Part shown: piece after piece, positions 1 to 10,915 of the stretch
Position numbering within the stretch: the first letter of the stretch is position 1
Layout: every line of letters begins with the position of its first letter
Notes under the pieces: model-generated
What the model was told of the DNA's origin: nothing
The model's input: the letters and a program-made list of their open reading frames with translations, nothing else
Databases searched by the model: none
DNA from: Sophora flavescens
Lineage: Eukaryota; Streptophyta; Magnoliopsida; Fabales; Fabaceae
Assembly (NCBI GenBank): GCA_030762895.1
Contig: JAUPTC010000016.1
Coordinates: 372,001 to 436,000, forward strand
Reading direction: 5' to 3'
Length of the DNA: 64,000 nt
Program-made: the position numbers and the translations under genes

Positions 1-1
1 C

Positions 2-1822
2 ACTGATCTGTCTCAGGCTTATGCAGTCCATCCCTATAATCAAGGCAATAACCAGAACCGGTACAGCACTCCAGACCTCTCCACAAATAGGTACCATCCC
101 AATTGGAGGAATCATCCTAATCTTCGGTATGGGAACTCATCCCAACAACAACCGATGGCACCTCAGAATCCTCCTCAAGTGACCACTTCTGCACCTTCTG
201 GACCTTCACTGGAGGACATGTTCAAGCAAATGAACTCACAAATGACTGTACAAATGACTACACTTTTCCAGCAGCAAGTCGGACAACTTCAGGCCTCACA
301 GGCACAGTTTCAACAGCGAACGGATGCTAGCATTCAAAATTTAGAGACACAGGTTGGACAGCTTGCCACATCCATAAATAACATACAGCAAGCTCAAAGA
401 ACAACCCAGCTACCTGCACAGCCAGTGATGAATCCCAATGCATCCCATCCTAATGTGAGTGCCATTTCTCTGAGATCTGGAAGAGTTGTTGAGGCAAACT
501 CTGAGAAAAAGGAAGAAACTGTGGAGGTAACTCCTGAGCATACTGTTGATGTTGAAGCTGAGAAAGTGTACAGACCACCAATCCCATTCCCACACAGATT
601 GCAGAATAATAAGAAGATTGGTGGTGAAGACAAGGAAAGGGAGATTTTAGATGTGTTCAGAAAGGTAGCTGTGAATATTCCCCTTCTAGATGTGATCAAG
701 CAGGTGCCCAAGTATGCAAAATTTCTGAAGGATCTATGCACTAACAAGAGGAAGTTGAAGAGTAATGAGAGAGTTAATCTGGGAAGAAATGTTTCAGCTC
801 TTATCCAGTCTAAGCTTGAACCAGAAAGAGTTACTGCTTCAGCCCCTACTCAGGCATTACCGCAGAAGTGCAAGGACCCAGGCACTTTGACTATTCCATG
901 CATTATTGGGGATAGAAAATTTGAAAACTGCATGTTGGATTTGGGAGCCTCTATAAATGTCATGCCTACATCTATTTTCAATAACCTTGATCTTGGTCCC
1001 TTGCAGTATACAGGTATTACCATCCAGTTGGCCAACAGGACCAGTGCCCGCCCCATGGGAATGGTAGAAGATGTGCTGGTGCAAGTTGATGATTTAATCT
1101 TCCCGGCTGATTTCTACATCCTGGACATGGCAGGAGAGACAAATTCCAGTAGATCACCAATAATCTTGGGCAGACCATTCATGAAGACAGCTAAGACTAA
1201 GATTGATGTTGATGATAGGACCATGTCTATGGAGTTTGGTGATATTGTGGCAAGGTTCAACATCTTTGATGCTGTGAAACAACCATTGGAAGAGCACTCC
1301 ATTTTCCACATAGAGCTGCTTTCTGAGACTATTGAGGACACCCTTGAGGACTTGTTTTCTAATTTTCCATTTATTTCTGGCTTTGATGATATTTCTTCAT
1401 GTCCTGATTGTACTAACACTAACCATTGTGTGGTTTGTGCTGAAATTAATGCATGTTTAGCAGGTGATGGATTTGTCAGTGCAGTGAATGAGGAACATAC
1501 AGAAGATGAAGCAGTGCCAGAGACCCTCCCTACCTATCTGCCACCTCCCCCTGCGAAACCACCAGAGGGACTAGATTTTGCACCATGGCCAGTTCAAGGG
1601 GTTGAACCCCAATTTCATTGGGAGGACTTTGTTGAGAAAGCGGTCATCTTTGCACAAAGAGGAAGTGATGAGTCCGCCGCATTGGGAAAGGTCACCATCA
1701 TTGGCAAGTGCTCACTCATATATCCAGGCTGCAAGTTATGGGACCATGGAATGAACTCTATCTCTTTGGTCTTAGGCTACAAGCAATGGGATCCTGGCGG
1801 AAACTCCTACACTGCCACCTGA
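2..1822 (+). CDS. Athila-type gag C-terminus plus retropepsin, 5' partial
   Basis: The frame is open from base 2 to the TGA at 1820-1822, so the Met at 155 is internal and the true start is upstream. The first part is Gln/Asn-rich with QNRY and HPNLRYG blocks, like the region after gag in Athila polyproteins. A short helical stretch (QVGQL repeated) follows. The aspartic protease domain lies near 880-1260. It reads LDLGASINVMP at the active site, where Athila proteins usually carry D-L-G instead of D-S/T-G, and it has the downstream ILGRPF motif of retropepsins. Its role would be particle assembly and polyprotein cutting. The frame has no stops, unlike its relative at 37269-40101. It then ends without RT. 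Confidence 0.85.
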   Translation, partial: TDLSQAYAVHPYNQGNNQNRYSTPDLSTNRYHPNWRNHPNLRYGNSSQQQPMAPQNPPQVTTSAPSGPSLEDMFKQMNSQMTVQMTTLFQQQVGQLQASQAQFQQRTDASIQNLETQVGQLATSINNIQQAQRTTQLPAQPVMNPNASHPNVSAISLRSGRVVEANSEKKEETVEVTPEHTVDVEAEKVYRPPIPFPHRLQNNKKIGGEDKEREILDVFRKVAVNIPLLDVIKQVPKYAKFLKDLCTNKRKLKSNERVNLGRNVSALIQSKLEPERVTASAPTQALPQKCKDPGTLTIPCIIGDRKFENCMLDLGASINVMPTSIFNNLDLGPLQYTGITIQLANRTSARPMGMVEDVLVQVDDLIFPADFYILDMAGETNSSRSPIILGRPFMKTAKTKIDVDDRTMSMEFGDIVARFNIFDAVKQPLEEHSIFHIELLSETIEDTLEDLFSNFPFISGFDDISSCPDCTNTNHCVVCAEINACLAGDGFVSAVNEEHTEDEAVPETLPTYLPPPPAKPPEGLDFAPWPVQGVEPQFHWEDFVEKAVIFAQRGSDESAALGKVTIIGKCSLIYPGCKLWDHGMNSISLVLGYKQWDPGGNSYTAT

Positions 1823-3305
1823 TCAGGGAGTACCCTTTCCTTTCCCTCACTCTGAATTTATAGTTATGTTGTTACATTGGGGACAATGTATGTTTTAAGT
1901 GTGGGGGAGGGGACTAGTTGTAGTTTTTGTTTTGTTTTGTTTTTTTTTCCTTTTCTTATAATAAAGCTCCTGAATAATTTGAGAAGCTCAGGAGTTGTGT
2001 TGAGTCCTTTGTTGGCAAGTTTGCTGGATTTGATTGAATTTGCATAGATTGATTGCATGTTATGTGATGATGATTCCCCCTAGATTTTGAAATTTGAAAA
2101 TTGATCCCCATGTGATTGAAAACTGAACTTTGAGATTTTGTTATGATGGCATGATTTATGATAAGTTTGGGGTGATAGGAAGCACACACTAGGGATAGAA
2201 TCTCTGGCAAACAATTTGCAAAAATGTCCAGGTGAGGTTTTGAGCCTCCAACATGTTTTTGACTGTGAGAATCACTTTTGATTGCACTTTCCCGAATTTG
2301 CTTGAATCTTTTTTTGGTTTGCATGATCATGTGTTTGCTTCAGATGATTTAGGCATTTTCTTTGTAAATAACCACTTAGCCTAAAATAACCAATTCCTAG
2401 TGCATGTTACTTAGTTATCCCCATTGAGCCTGATTAGCTTGTTAATTCTTGATAACATAATGTTATAAGCTAAAATTTGGAAAACCATGTTAACCCGATC
2501 TTAGGATTAGGAGAGCATGGAATCTTAGAAAGATAATGGTTGCAAGAAACTAAGTTTGGGGTGGCTACAAGGTGTGATGTGTTGTTTGGGATTGAAAGAA
2601 AAAAAAATATATAATAAAAAGTTTGGAGCCAAAGGGCAAAAGAGAAGCAGAAAAAGAAAAAAATCTATTAAAAAAAAAAGAGAGATAAAAATAAAAGTGT
2701 CAGAAGAAATGGCTGTAGTCACCCAAGGCAAGTAAAGAATGAAAAAAGGAACTTGAGTGGAATTTCGATGTTTTGAAGTGTTTCATGCTCTCTTAGTTCC
2801 TAGGGACTTCAGCCCAGTACCTTTGTATATCCTACCCTTAGCCAGGCCCCATTACAACCCATAAAAGACCTTTTGATGTTGCATTCATGTTTTCTGTGGG
2901 AATCATTTGGAGATGAAAATCAAATTTATGGGAAGTGTTCTCTTAAAAGTGAAATTGAGTGAAATGTTGATAACCTGACACAAATTGAGCGATTGAGTGA
3001 AACACAAATTTCCCTTGTGAGGAAGGCAGTTGTTTGAATTTGGTGATCTCTCTCTTGTGTGTAACTTGGATCCCCTGCTTAGATTAATGATTGTTTGAAT
3101 GATGAAATTCTCAATTGTTTAGAATGAATGATTGTGGGGATTGCTTTGCTTGAAAGGGGGGGACATTGAAGAAAACTGTTTTGATGAAACTGCTTGAATT
3201 TGTGCAAGGTTGATTGAATCTTTTAAGCTTGCCAGGTCTTGAGTCTTTTTGATTTTTGAGTTTCAGTTTGCTTGGGGACAAGCAAAGTTTAAGTTTGGGG
3301 TATTT
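1823..3305 (+). other. Non-coding internal region of Athila-like element 1
   Basis: No convincing coding frame. The block from about 1880 contains a purine-rich GTGTGGGGGAGGGG tract, and the last 50 bases hold the polypurine tract (3291-3300) that would prime plus-strand synthesis next to the LTR. The region is colinear with 40102-41575 of the second Athila-like element, including the shared phrases 'aagtttggggtg', 'cccgaatttgcttgaatct' and 'cttagttcctagggactt'. The non-coding tail is therefore a family trait. Confidence 0.7.
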
Positions 3306-4520
3306 TGATAAGCCTCTGGCTCATCTAATTTTATGGCTAGTATGACCAGGGTTTTGTGCAAATTATATCCTATTTTCGCCCAAATTAGATTAGATTGTCC
3401 TCAAGCATGGTTTTGAGTCTCTGAAGTAGTTTTAGGTTAATTTAGCCAGTTTTGAGTCAAATAAAGCACTTATGACTATTTTGTTGTTTTCAGGTTAAGT
3501 AGAAGTTGAGAGAATAAAGAAACAGGGGATTCGCCTCGCGAGAGTTATCTCGCCTCGCGAACCTGGAAGCCAACAGAACAGTGAAAATGACATCCTCTCT
3601 GGTTCGCCCCGCGAACATCACCTCGCCTCGTGACCCTGATAGATGACTGCTCCAGAGAAAAGCAATCCGTTCTGGTTCGCCTCGCGGATACACATCTCGC
3701 CTCACGAGACTGAAGGCCAGAAGCCATGACTGTTCCATTCCTCGCCCCGCGAGCAGGACTTCGCCCCGCGAGAAGACCAAACGTTGCTGACCCTTCAGGA
3801 CATTCGCCTCGCGAATGAGGGCTCGCCTCGCGAGTGGGCTAAATTTCTGAATAATTATAAAAGGCTGTTCTGGACAGATTGGAAGAACTTTTGCTTCTCC
3901 ATAATTTTTACAATTTTATGTGTGTTTCGTTTTCTTTATGGAGAACTAATTTTCTATGATTAGTCTACTGTAATCGAATTCCAATACACTTGAGGTTTTG
4001 TAATTCCTATTTTATTTTCTTTTCCCTTTTTGATACCGTATTATACATTTCTGTTTGTTATTTCAGGAGTGTATAGTATTGTGTTGATTCATTTCGGTGA
4101 TGTTATGTTCCTATACTTAATCGCGTTTGTTATTTCGCGTGTGTTCATTCATGTTTGTTAGTTCATGAGGGCTTAACCCCGTTTGTTATTTCGGGAATAG
4201 GAACATATATCTGTGGTAGCGATTTCGTTGTTAATTGTTGCTACAACCGAGAGGGGATTAGAATCTGCTTAGGGCTTGGAAATTACATGAACCAATGATA
4301 GTTGGGGATTCGAGATCAGTAGATTAATCGTATTTTGCTACTTGATAATCTTTTCAACTGCTCTGTTTTCATTTCTTTGCTTTGCTTTGTTCTTATTTGC
4401 ATTCCAAACCAAACCCCCCAATACTGAATTTTGTGGTAATAACATTTCAAGAGTCCTTGTGAGACGACATCCGAGTTGTCGCCCTAAACTACATTTTTAT
4501 AACCCGCTCGTTCTTTTTTT
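3306..4520 (+). repeat. LTR of Athila-like element 1 (approximate end)
   Basis: Starts TGATAAGCC immediately after the polypurine tract. The U3 part, about 3525-3835, is an array of CpG-rich palindromic units of the type TTCGCCTCGCGAG. A TATA box (TATAAAAG, 3856-3863) follows directly. The end is uncertain: TGGCGC at 4521 resembles the start of a degraded primer-binding site like the one at 37111. Confidence 0.65.
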
Positions 4521-4548
4521 TGGCGCGTGCGCAACAGCGCAACCACGA

Positions 4549-5083
4549 ACCCTCACTTGCGAGGCGAATATCATGAAGAGTCTGCAACGTTTGGTCTTCT
4601 CGCGGGGCGAAGTACTGCTCGCGTGGCGAGGAATGGAAGAGTCCTGGCTTTTGGTCTTCAGTCTCGCGAGGCGAGACATGGATCCGCGAGGCGACACAGA
4701 ATGGGTTACATTTATCTGGAACAGTCAGCTATCAGGGTCGCGAGGCGAGGTGTTGTTCGCGGGGCGAACCAGAGAGGATGACATTTTTGCTGTTCAGCTG
4801 GCTTTCAGGTTGGCGTGGCGAGAAGACTCTCGCGAGGCGAACACCTCCAGACTTGAAATTCCCTGATTCTTTATTCCCTTAACTGCTAAGTTAACCTGAA
4901 ATCAATAAAATAGCCATAAGTGCTTTATTTGACTACAAACTGGCTAAATTAACCTAAAACTACTCAAACGACTCAAAATGTTGCTTAAGGACAATCAAGT
5001 CTAATTTGGGTGAAAATGAGATATAATTACCACCAAACTCTGGTCATACTAGCCATAAAACTAGATGAGCCAGAGGCTTATCA
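4549..5083 (-). repeat. Inverted copy of the Athila LTR start (U3)
   Basis: The reverse complement of this block starts TGATAAGCCTCTGGCTCATC and runs colinear with 3306 to about 3820, including the CpG-rich palindrome array, with many substitutions. It follows the degraded primer-site region and ends exactly where LINE A resumes. The same layout is present at 43191-43542. Confidence 0.8.
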
Positions 5084-5111
5084 ACCATCGGTTTCTAAGT
5101 TGCAACACGCT

Positions 5112-5518
5112 TGTAACATCCCTGGCTACTCTATGGATTGACGATTGTCCCCACAGACCAACACGGGTCTTTTCAGCGTGCTTTGTCCTCACTCACATGC
5201 TTCATGGGAAAACTTCCCAGGAGGTCACCCATCCCAGAATTGCTCCAAGTCAAGCTCGCTTAACTGTGGAGTTCTTAAGTGATGTGCTACCGAAAAGAAG
5301 ACGCATCTTGTTAGTATAGGTAGTACCAATCAATTCATATAAGCCTTCCTCAACTGTATAGTCCCATACCTACACAGTCTCAGGATCCCTCTCATTCGGG
5401 TTTGTAATCGGTTCATTCATGTTTCCTTCCGCCTAGAAGCCTTCCAGGAGCCGCTCCTTGTTCGTGCCTTCTTGTACCGGCGACCACTCCCCGCCCTCGT
5501 CGGCACCCGGGTGTTACA
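5112..5518 (-). repeat. Cassandra 3' LTR (minus orientation)
   Basis: 407-base LTR. The segment just outside it (5519-5530) reads on the minus strand as AGCTGGTGGGCA, a plausible polypurine tract. Confidence 0.9.
5213..5274 (-). promoter_or_regulatory. 5S-rRNA-like block in Cassandra LTR (copy 1)
   Basis: The minus strand contains GATGGGTGACCTCCTGGGAA, matching the conserved 3' part and C box of plant 5S rRNA, and AGTTAAGCGAGCTTG, close to the 5S A box. These are internal RNA polymerase III promoter elements. It is part of a retroelement LTR and not a 5S gene: the rest of 5S rRNA is missing or diverged. Confidence 0.9.
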
Positions 5519-5576
5519 TGCCCACCAGCTTATGCTTGGTTCGTCCCCGAACCACACCGTATTGGGAGAGGTGCCA

Positions 5577-5587
5577 CTCTGATACCA
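5577..5587 (-). promoter_or_regulatory. Primer-binding site for initiator Met tRNA
   Basis: On the minus strand this reads TGGTATCAGAG, complementary to the 3' end of plant initiator methionine tRNA. It sits two bases inside the 5' LTR, as expected for minus-strand priming. Confidence 0.9.
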
Positions 5588-5589
5588 TT

Positions 5590-5996
5590 TGTAACATCCC
5601 TGGCTACTCTATGGATTGACGACTGTCCCCACAGACCAACACGGGTCTTTTCAGCGTGCTTTGTCCTCACTCACATGCTTCCTAGGAAAACTTCCCAGGA
5701 GGTCACCCATCCCAGAATTGCTCCAAGTCAAGCTCGCTTAACTGTGGAGTTCTTAAGTGATGTGCTACCGAAAAGAAGATGCATCTTGTTAGTATAGGTA
5801 GTACCAATCAATTCATATAAGCCTTCCTCAACTGTATAGTCCCATACCTACACAGTCTCAGGATCCCTCTCATTCGGGTTTGTAATCGGTTCATTCATGT
5901 TTTCCTCCGCCTAGAAGCCTGCCAGGAGCCGCTCCTTGTTCATGCCTTCTTGTACCGGCGACCACTCCCCGCCCTCGTCGGCACCCGGGTGTTACA
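5590..5996 (-). repeat. Cassandra 5' LTR (minus orientation)
   Basis: 407-base LTR, nearly identical to 5112-5518. It lies next to the primer-binding site, so it is the 5' LTR of the minus-strand element. Confidence 0.9.
5691..5752 (-). promoter_or_regulatory. 5S-rRNA-like block in Cassandra LTR (copy 2)
   Basis: Same A-box-like and C-box-like sequence as at 5213-5274, 478 bases downstream, in the 5' LTR of the minus-strand element. Confidence 0.9.
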
Positions 5997-7446
5997 TCTA
6001 GGATTAGCACCAATCGGGATTCCCAAGTAATTGAATGGTAACTGACAGATCTTGCAGTTTAAAAACCCAGCAACTATCTCCAAGAATTGCTCCTCAACAT
6101 TCACCCCAATAATAGTGCTTTTTTGGAAATTAACCTTCAAACCCGAGGCTAACTCGAAGCACCTAATAATGGCCTTTAATGTCCACACATTGTCCACAGA
6201 AGCTTCACCTACAATCAGTGAGTCATCCGCATATTGTAAATGTGAAATGACTACATCATCTACTCCAAATGCAAAGCCTTTGAACAGACCAACCGAGACC
6301 GCCTTGGATACTAGCCCACTCAAGCCTTCCGCCACCACTAGAAATAGGAACGGGGCTAGGGGATCCCCTTGTTTTAGCCCTCTTTTTAGAGAGAACTCCT
6401 TTGTTGGGCAACCATTGACAATAACAGAAGCTGAACCAGAAATGCATATTTTGAAAAAACCAAGTCTCCTAAGCATATAGTCCAGAAAAGCCCAATTGAC
6501 GGAATCGTATGCTTTCTCAAAATCAATCTTACAAATAAGACAATCCTTATTTTTCCTCTTCGCATAATCAATAACTTCGTTGATTACAACAGTCCCATTG
6601 AGGATTTGTCTACTTGTAAGAAAAGCTGATTACATTCTTGAGATAACTTTGGGGAGGACCTGTTTCAACCTTTTAGACAAAACTTTTGCAATAATCTTTT
6701 GCAAGCTTCCAACCAGAGATATCGGTGGAAAATCATGGACATAATGCACAATGTCCTTCTTTGGGATTAATGCAATAAAAGAGCAAAGCAATGCTTTTGG
6801 CAAATTTGCGTTTGAATGGAATTCTTTAACGAAACAGCATACCTCACTTTTAATATCATCCCAGAATGACTTCAAGAAGGAGAAATTAAACCCATCTGGC
6901 CTGGGACTTTTGTCCCCGTCACAGTCCCAAACCACCTCCTTGATCTCTACATCTGTAAACTGAGCCATAAGAAACTTGTTATCATCTTCGGTAAGTTGGT
7001 TGAAATGCACTCCATCGAGCAAAGGTCTCTCCCACAATGATTCTGAGAATTGATTAGCAAAGTGGTTGAAAATCTCTTGCCTAACTTCCTCATTCTCCAA
7101 AATCCAACCCCTATCTGTATGCAAGGCTAAAATGTTATTGGCCCTCCTTCTAGCGTTGACACATGCGTGGAAATAGCCCGAGTTCGCGTCTCATTCCCTC
7201 ATCCATTTGGACCTTGACTTTTGTACTAACATAGTTTCCTTCATAGAAGATTTCTCCCACAATTCAGCAAACAGTTCCTTCCTTTTGCTGATATCAATCT
7301 CATCTAAAACCGCAACCTCAGTCTTGATGTCCAAAAATCTGATTTCATCTCCCAAAATTGAGATTTTAGTGTCCAAGTGCCCAAACTCCTCCCTATTCCA
7401 ACTAGTAAGTTTTGCCTTCAATCTTTTCATCTTTTCCTTCAGCACA
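5997..7446 (-). pseudogene. LINE A reverse transcriptase
   Basis: A single minus frame runs through 7445-7191, 7124-6630 and 6476-5997, broken only by in-frame stops (for example where KWMRE is followed by TGA, and at 6630). It encodes the ORF2 reverse transcriptase of an L1-type LINE: GDANSGYFH-like and DKSPRPDGFNFSF blocks, FPPISLVGSLQKIIAKVLSKR, GLKQGDPLAPFLF, the catalytic YADDSL motif near 6215-6235, and the FNYLGIPIG block. The frame is cut by Cassandra at 5996. The protein would copy LINE RNA at a nicked target. The start lies in the endonuclease part across CACTA1. Confidence 0.9.
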
Positions 7447-7462
7447 CACTACAAAAAAAGAA

Positions 7463-7850
7463 CTGTTTAGCGACCGGCATATTCGGTCGCTAAACTTTCT
7501 AATTCGGTCGCTATTTAAGTTAGCGACCGAATTAGCGACCGATTCATGGTGGTGGCTGATAACCTGGTCGTTAAGCTTTTAGAGACCGAAATAATAATTC
7601 GGTCGCTAAATGACGACCTTAATTTCGGTCGCTAAATAATAAAAAACGGTTACCACATGGTTGGTCGCATTGTTTGGGTAACCATTTGTAGCGACCGATT
7701 ATCGGTCGCTAGTTCGGTCGCCAATTTTGGTTACTGTTAACCTATATTAGCGACGGATTTTCGGTCTCTAGACCACAATCTGTTAATGGTAACTAAAGTT
7801 TAGCGACCGAATTATTGGTTTCTAATTCGATCGCTAAACTGGTTTTTATT
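7463..7850. repeat. CACTA1 subterminal repeat array (left)
   Basis: Many direct and inverted copies of a unit around TTCGGTCGCTA / TAGCGACCGAA. In CACTA elements such arrays are binding sites for the small (tnpA-type) protein. Confidence 0.85.
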
Positions 7851-7969
7851 AAATTTTTTTTTAAATTTAATTTTTAAAATAATAAATTTTTTGTTTTTCT
7901 TTAAAGTTTAGCAAAAATACTAATAAAACACACCAAATTACTAAAGAAATATACAATCATAAGAAATAA

Positions 7970-7976
<7 letters not shown>

Positions 7977-8006
<30 letters not shown>
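7977..8006. repeat. AT microsatellite
   Basis: Simple (AT)n tract in the 3' part of CACTA1. Confidence 0.9.
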
Positions 8007-8012
<6 letters not shown>

Positions 8013-8059
8013 TCCAAAGTGTCTTACAAGAATCGTTTAAAGTCAAAAATATGAAAAAA

Positions 8060-8180
8060 AAGTCATGATGAGGGGGAGGTGGAGGAATCCAATCATCCTC
8101 AGCGTCCGTACCACCGACGTCTGCTATCTGATCGTCCTCTGCAGTAGCAGCATCAGTAGCTTCCGATCCAACCTACGATA
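8060..8180 (-). pseudogene. 3' end of tnpA-like gene, CACTA1 remnant
   Basis: The minus strand matches the end of the CACTA2 tnpA-like gene (63380-63452). Both encode an acidic tail ending in DDQIADVGGTDAEDDWIPP followed by a short Pro/His stretch. The upstream exons are deleted. This is the only recognisable transposase coding sequence left in the element. Confidence 0.75.
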
Positions 8181-8248
8181 CATCCATTTTCGATTCTCCG
8201 GAATATCCATTGCTGGCAATTAAATAGCACGACCAATCCTACAATAAC

Positions 8249-10035
8249 ACTTATATATTACGGTGCATTCCAATAACTCCATCAATCTCGTTCTTATGAC
8301 AAGGTATGAACCTATCCCATTCGAGAAGAAAACTTTACCACACTCGGCTAATAATAGTTATTCCCATATTCAAATACCTTATACTTGACAAAATTTTGGC
8401 AGCATTTCCCATATGTCTCCAAGTACACGACTCGAGCACGGTGAGAATCACCGCGATCAAGTATGCACTAGGAGAACAAAAGGAAATGCATCAGACCGAG
8501 ATTTCAACAAGTATATAAGGCATTTGAACATTGAAATGACTATTGTACGAGTGTGAAAAAGGTTTTTTCCCAAACTGTCCCACTTGGACAATTCAAGATT
8601 CAATACAATGAGCATGCATACCCTGAGAAGGTACGCATGCTCATTAATATTGAATCTCAAATAGGAAACTAAGGCTTTCGTAAATTAATAATTAACTATA
8701 GCAGAAAATAAAACCATTAACCTATAAATATAGTTGAGCTTATATATTGCAATGTAAATCAATACAAACTTAGATAAAACATTGTAGCAAACATCCTATT
8801 GAGCTCTGCTCTCCACTAGCAAGTAACACATAATTGTCAAACACATGCATAACTTCTAAATTATCAGCACACAACCAGCATCCAGCCTTTCGGACTGGAT
8901 CACATCCTATTGAGCTCTGCTCTCCACTAACAAACAACACATATTGGCAAACACATGCATAAACATTAAATTATCAGCACACAAATCCTATCGAGAAACA
9001 ACATATAAACCCACTGATCCTATTAAAAGTTTACAGCACAAACTCATTGCACAGAGTAACTAAAATGAGCTTCTCTTGTGCTCACTTGTAAGTTGTAGCT
9101 TGTATGCTAGATGGGTAAATAATAACAGAATGTAACAAATATTGTATGACAGATAAGCCAAACAGTATACACACATATACATACAAAGTAAAACAAGAAA
9201 TTGATCAAACCAGAGCATTCATATAAATAAATAAATAAAAGATCATGGCTCATGGCTGTTAGGCCTTCATGTGACAGCATAAAAAAATTAACACTTATAT
9301 ATTACGGTGCATTCCAATAACTCCATCAATCTCGTTCTTATGACAAGGTATGAACCTATCCCATTCGAGAAGAAACCTTTACCACACTCGGCTAATAATA
9401 GTTATTCCCTTATTCAAATACCTTATGCTTAACAAAATTTCGACAGCATTTCGCATCGGTCTCCAAGTACACGACTTGAGCACGGTGAGCATCACCGCGA
9501 TCAAGTATGCACCAGGAGATCAAAAGGAAATGCATCAGACCGAGATTTCAACAAGTATATATATAAGGCATTTGCACATGGAAATGACTATTGTACGAGT
9601 GTGAAAAAGTTTTTTCCCAAACTGTCCCACTTGGACAATTCAAGATTCAATACAATGAGCATGCATACCTTGATAAGTTACGCATGCTCATTAATATTGA
9701 ATCTCAAATAGGAAACTAAGGCTTTCGTAATTAATTATTAACTCTAACAAAAAAAAAACCATTAACCTATAAATATTGCAACATTGTTGAGCTTATATAA
9801 ATTGCAGCGTAAATCAATACAAACTTAGATAAAATATTGTAGCAAACATCCTATTGAGCTCCGCTCTCCACTAACAAGTAGAAGTTAATTGTCAAACACA
9901 TGCATAATTTCTAAATTATCAGCACACAACCAGCATCCCGCCTTTCGGACAGGATCACATCCTATTGAGCTCCGCTCTCCACTAACAAACAACTCATATT
10001 GACAAACACATGCATAACATTAAATTATCAGCATA
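8249..10035 (-). repeat. 1,044-base direct duplication within CACTA1
   Basis: About 740 bases at 8249-8990 recur at 9293-10035 with an offset of 1,044. Each copy holds the conserved CACTA 5' block (minus strand: GTTTCTTCTCGAATGGGAT and the TTTGGGAAAAAAC stretch) and ends in repeats of a GGAGAGCAGAGCTCAATAGG-type unit. The same conserved block occurs in CACTA4 at 27550-27742 plus 44423-44640. Open frames at 8306 and 9350 are copies of each other and are not genes. Confidence 0.85.
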
Positions 10036-10514
10036 CAATCAGACAAGATCACATCCTATTGAGCTCAGCTCTCCACTACCAAACAACACGATAATTCACA
10101 TAATACATTAGAAGCACCACACATATCAGTACCTATTAGACAAAGCAAAACCTTAAAAGAGAGTATTGAGAGAACTTACCTATTCGACAAAGCAAAACCA
10201 AGTAAGGATAAGGGAGGAGTCGCGGACAACGAAGATCAGACTAGGACCTATAATGCATAAATAAAAATAATCGTGTCAGAGCTGAAATGACAACATTTGA
10301 TAATATTACTTTAACCTTATACTAATTCACGAGATTATTGAGGACTATAATTGGTTTTATCAAGGATGCAACGGAGAGGGAGAGGGAGAGAGCTTACCTG
10401 ACGGCGGTGGTTGGAGGCTGGTGGTCGGAGCTCGCGAGGAAGAGAGAATGAGTGAGAGAGAGAAGTTTTGTGAAATGGGGAAGAAAGGGGGGTTCTGGTG
10501 GATTTAGGGATTTT

Positions 10515-10915
10515 AGTTTTAGCGACCGAATAATTCGGTCGCTAAATGGGTTTATTTGAAATTTGAATTCATAAATTTAGCAACCGATTTAAAATTCGGT
10601 CGCTAACACGCTCTATTTTAATTTTTTACGCGTCGTTTAGCGACCGATTTAATATCGGTCGCAAAGATAAATAAAATTTAACCGTTGCATTTAACTCGGT
10701 CACCATTTCGGTCGCTAAAAAGTCATAAATTTTTGACTTTTACTTTCCTTTATTTTGCGACCGAAATAGAGACCGATAACTCTGCTACGCTCTATTTCGG
10801 TCGCAATATCAACTCTAATCAGTGTTTGATTTAGATCCTACAATCGGTCGCCATTTCGGTCGCAAACAGCAACCAAAAAATTCGGTCACTATTTTCGGTC
10901 GCTAAATAACCTTTT
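10515..10915. repeat. CACTA1 subterminal repeat array (right)
   Basis: Same GCGACCGAA unit family as the left array, next to the right terminal inverted repeat. Confidence 0.85.

Larger units (their letters stand above)
1..5083 (+). mobile_element. Athila-like Ty3/gypsy retrotransposon 1, 3' portion
   Basis: The 5' part lies outside the window. Visible parts in order are a gag-protease frame to 1822, about 1.5 kb of non-coding DNA, a polypurine tract at 3291-3300 (AAGTTTGGGG), an LTR starting TGATAAGCC at 3306, and an inverted, diverged copy of the LTR start ending at 5083. No reverse transcriptase, RNase H or integrase lies between protease and LTR, so the element is non-autonomous. It sits inside LINE A: LINE sequence resumes at 5084 with ACCATCGG, as in the homologous LINE at 57106. 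The 5' target duplication is off-window. Athila assignment rests on the DLGAS protease motif and on similarity to the second element at 35801-43542, which has an Athila-type primer site. Confidence 0.85.
5112..5996 (-). mobile_element. Cassandra TRIM retrotransposon, complete
   Basis: Two direct LTRs of 407 bases (5112-5518 and 5590-5996) flank an internal segment of only 71 bases, the size class of terminal-repeat retrotransposons in miniature. The LTRs carry a 5S-rRNA-like block, the defining mark of Cassandra. On the minus strand each LTR runs TGTAACACCC to GATGTTACA. It has no coding capacity and would depend on another element's proteins. The two LTRs differ at about eight positions by eye. 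LINE A continues on both sides; the flanking short duplication is imperfect (GCT/TCT). Confidence 0.93.

Noticed and set aside
4342..4866. 174-codon open frame across the inverted LTR region
   Set aside because: It runs through the LTR and the inverted U3, where CpG-rich palindromes keep several frames open on both strands. No domain is visible.
5213..5752. Possible 5S rRNA genes
   Set aside because: Only the A-box-like and C-box/3' parts match and they are embedded in repeated 407-base LTRs with an initiator Met primer site, so this is Cassandra, not a 5S locus.
8306..9604. Two similar small proteins of 70 and 84 codons (8306-8518, 9350-9604)
   Set aside because: Both fall in the duplicated conserved 5' block of CACTA1 on the strand opposite to the element's genes. 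The same block has no such frame in CACTA4.
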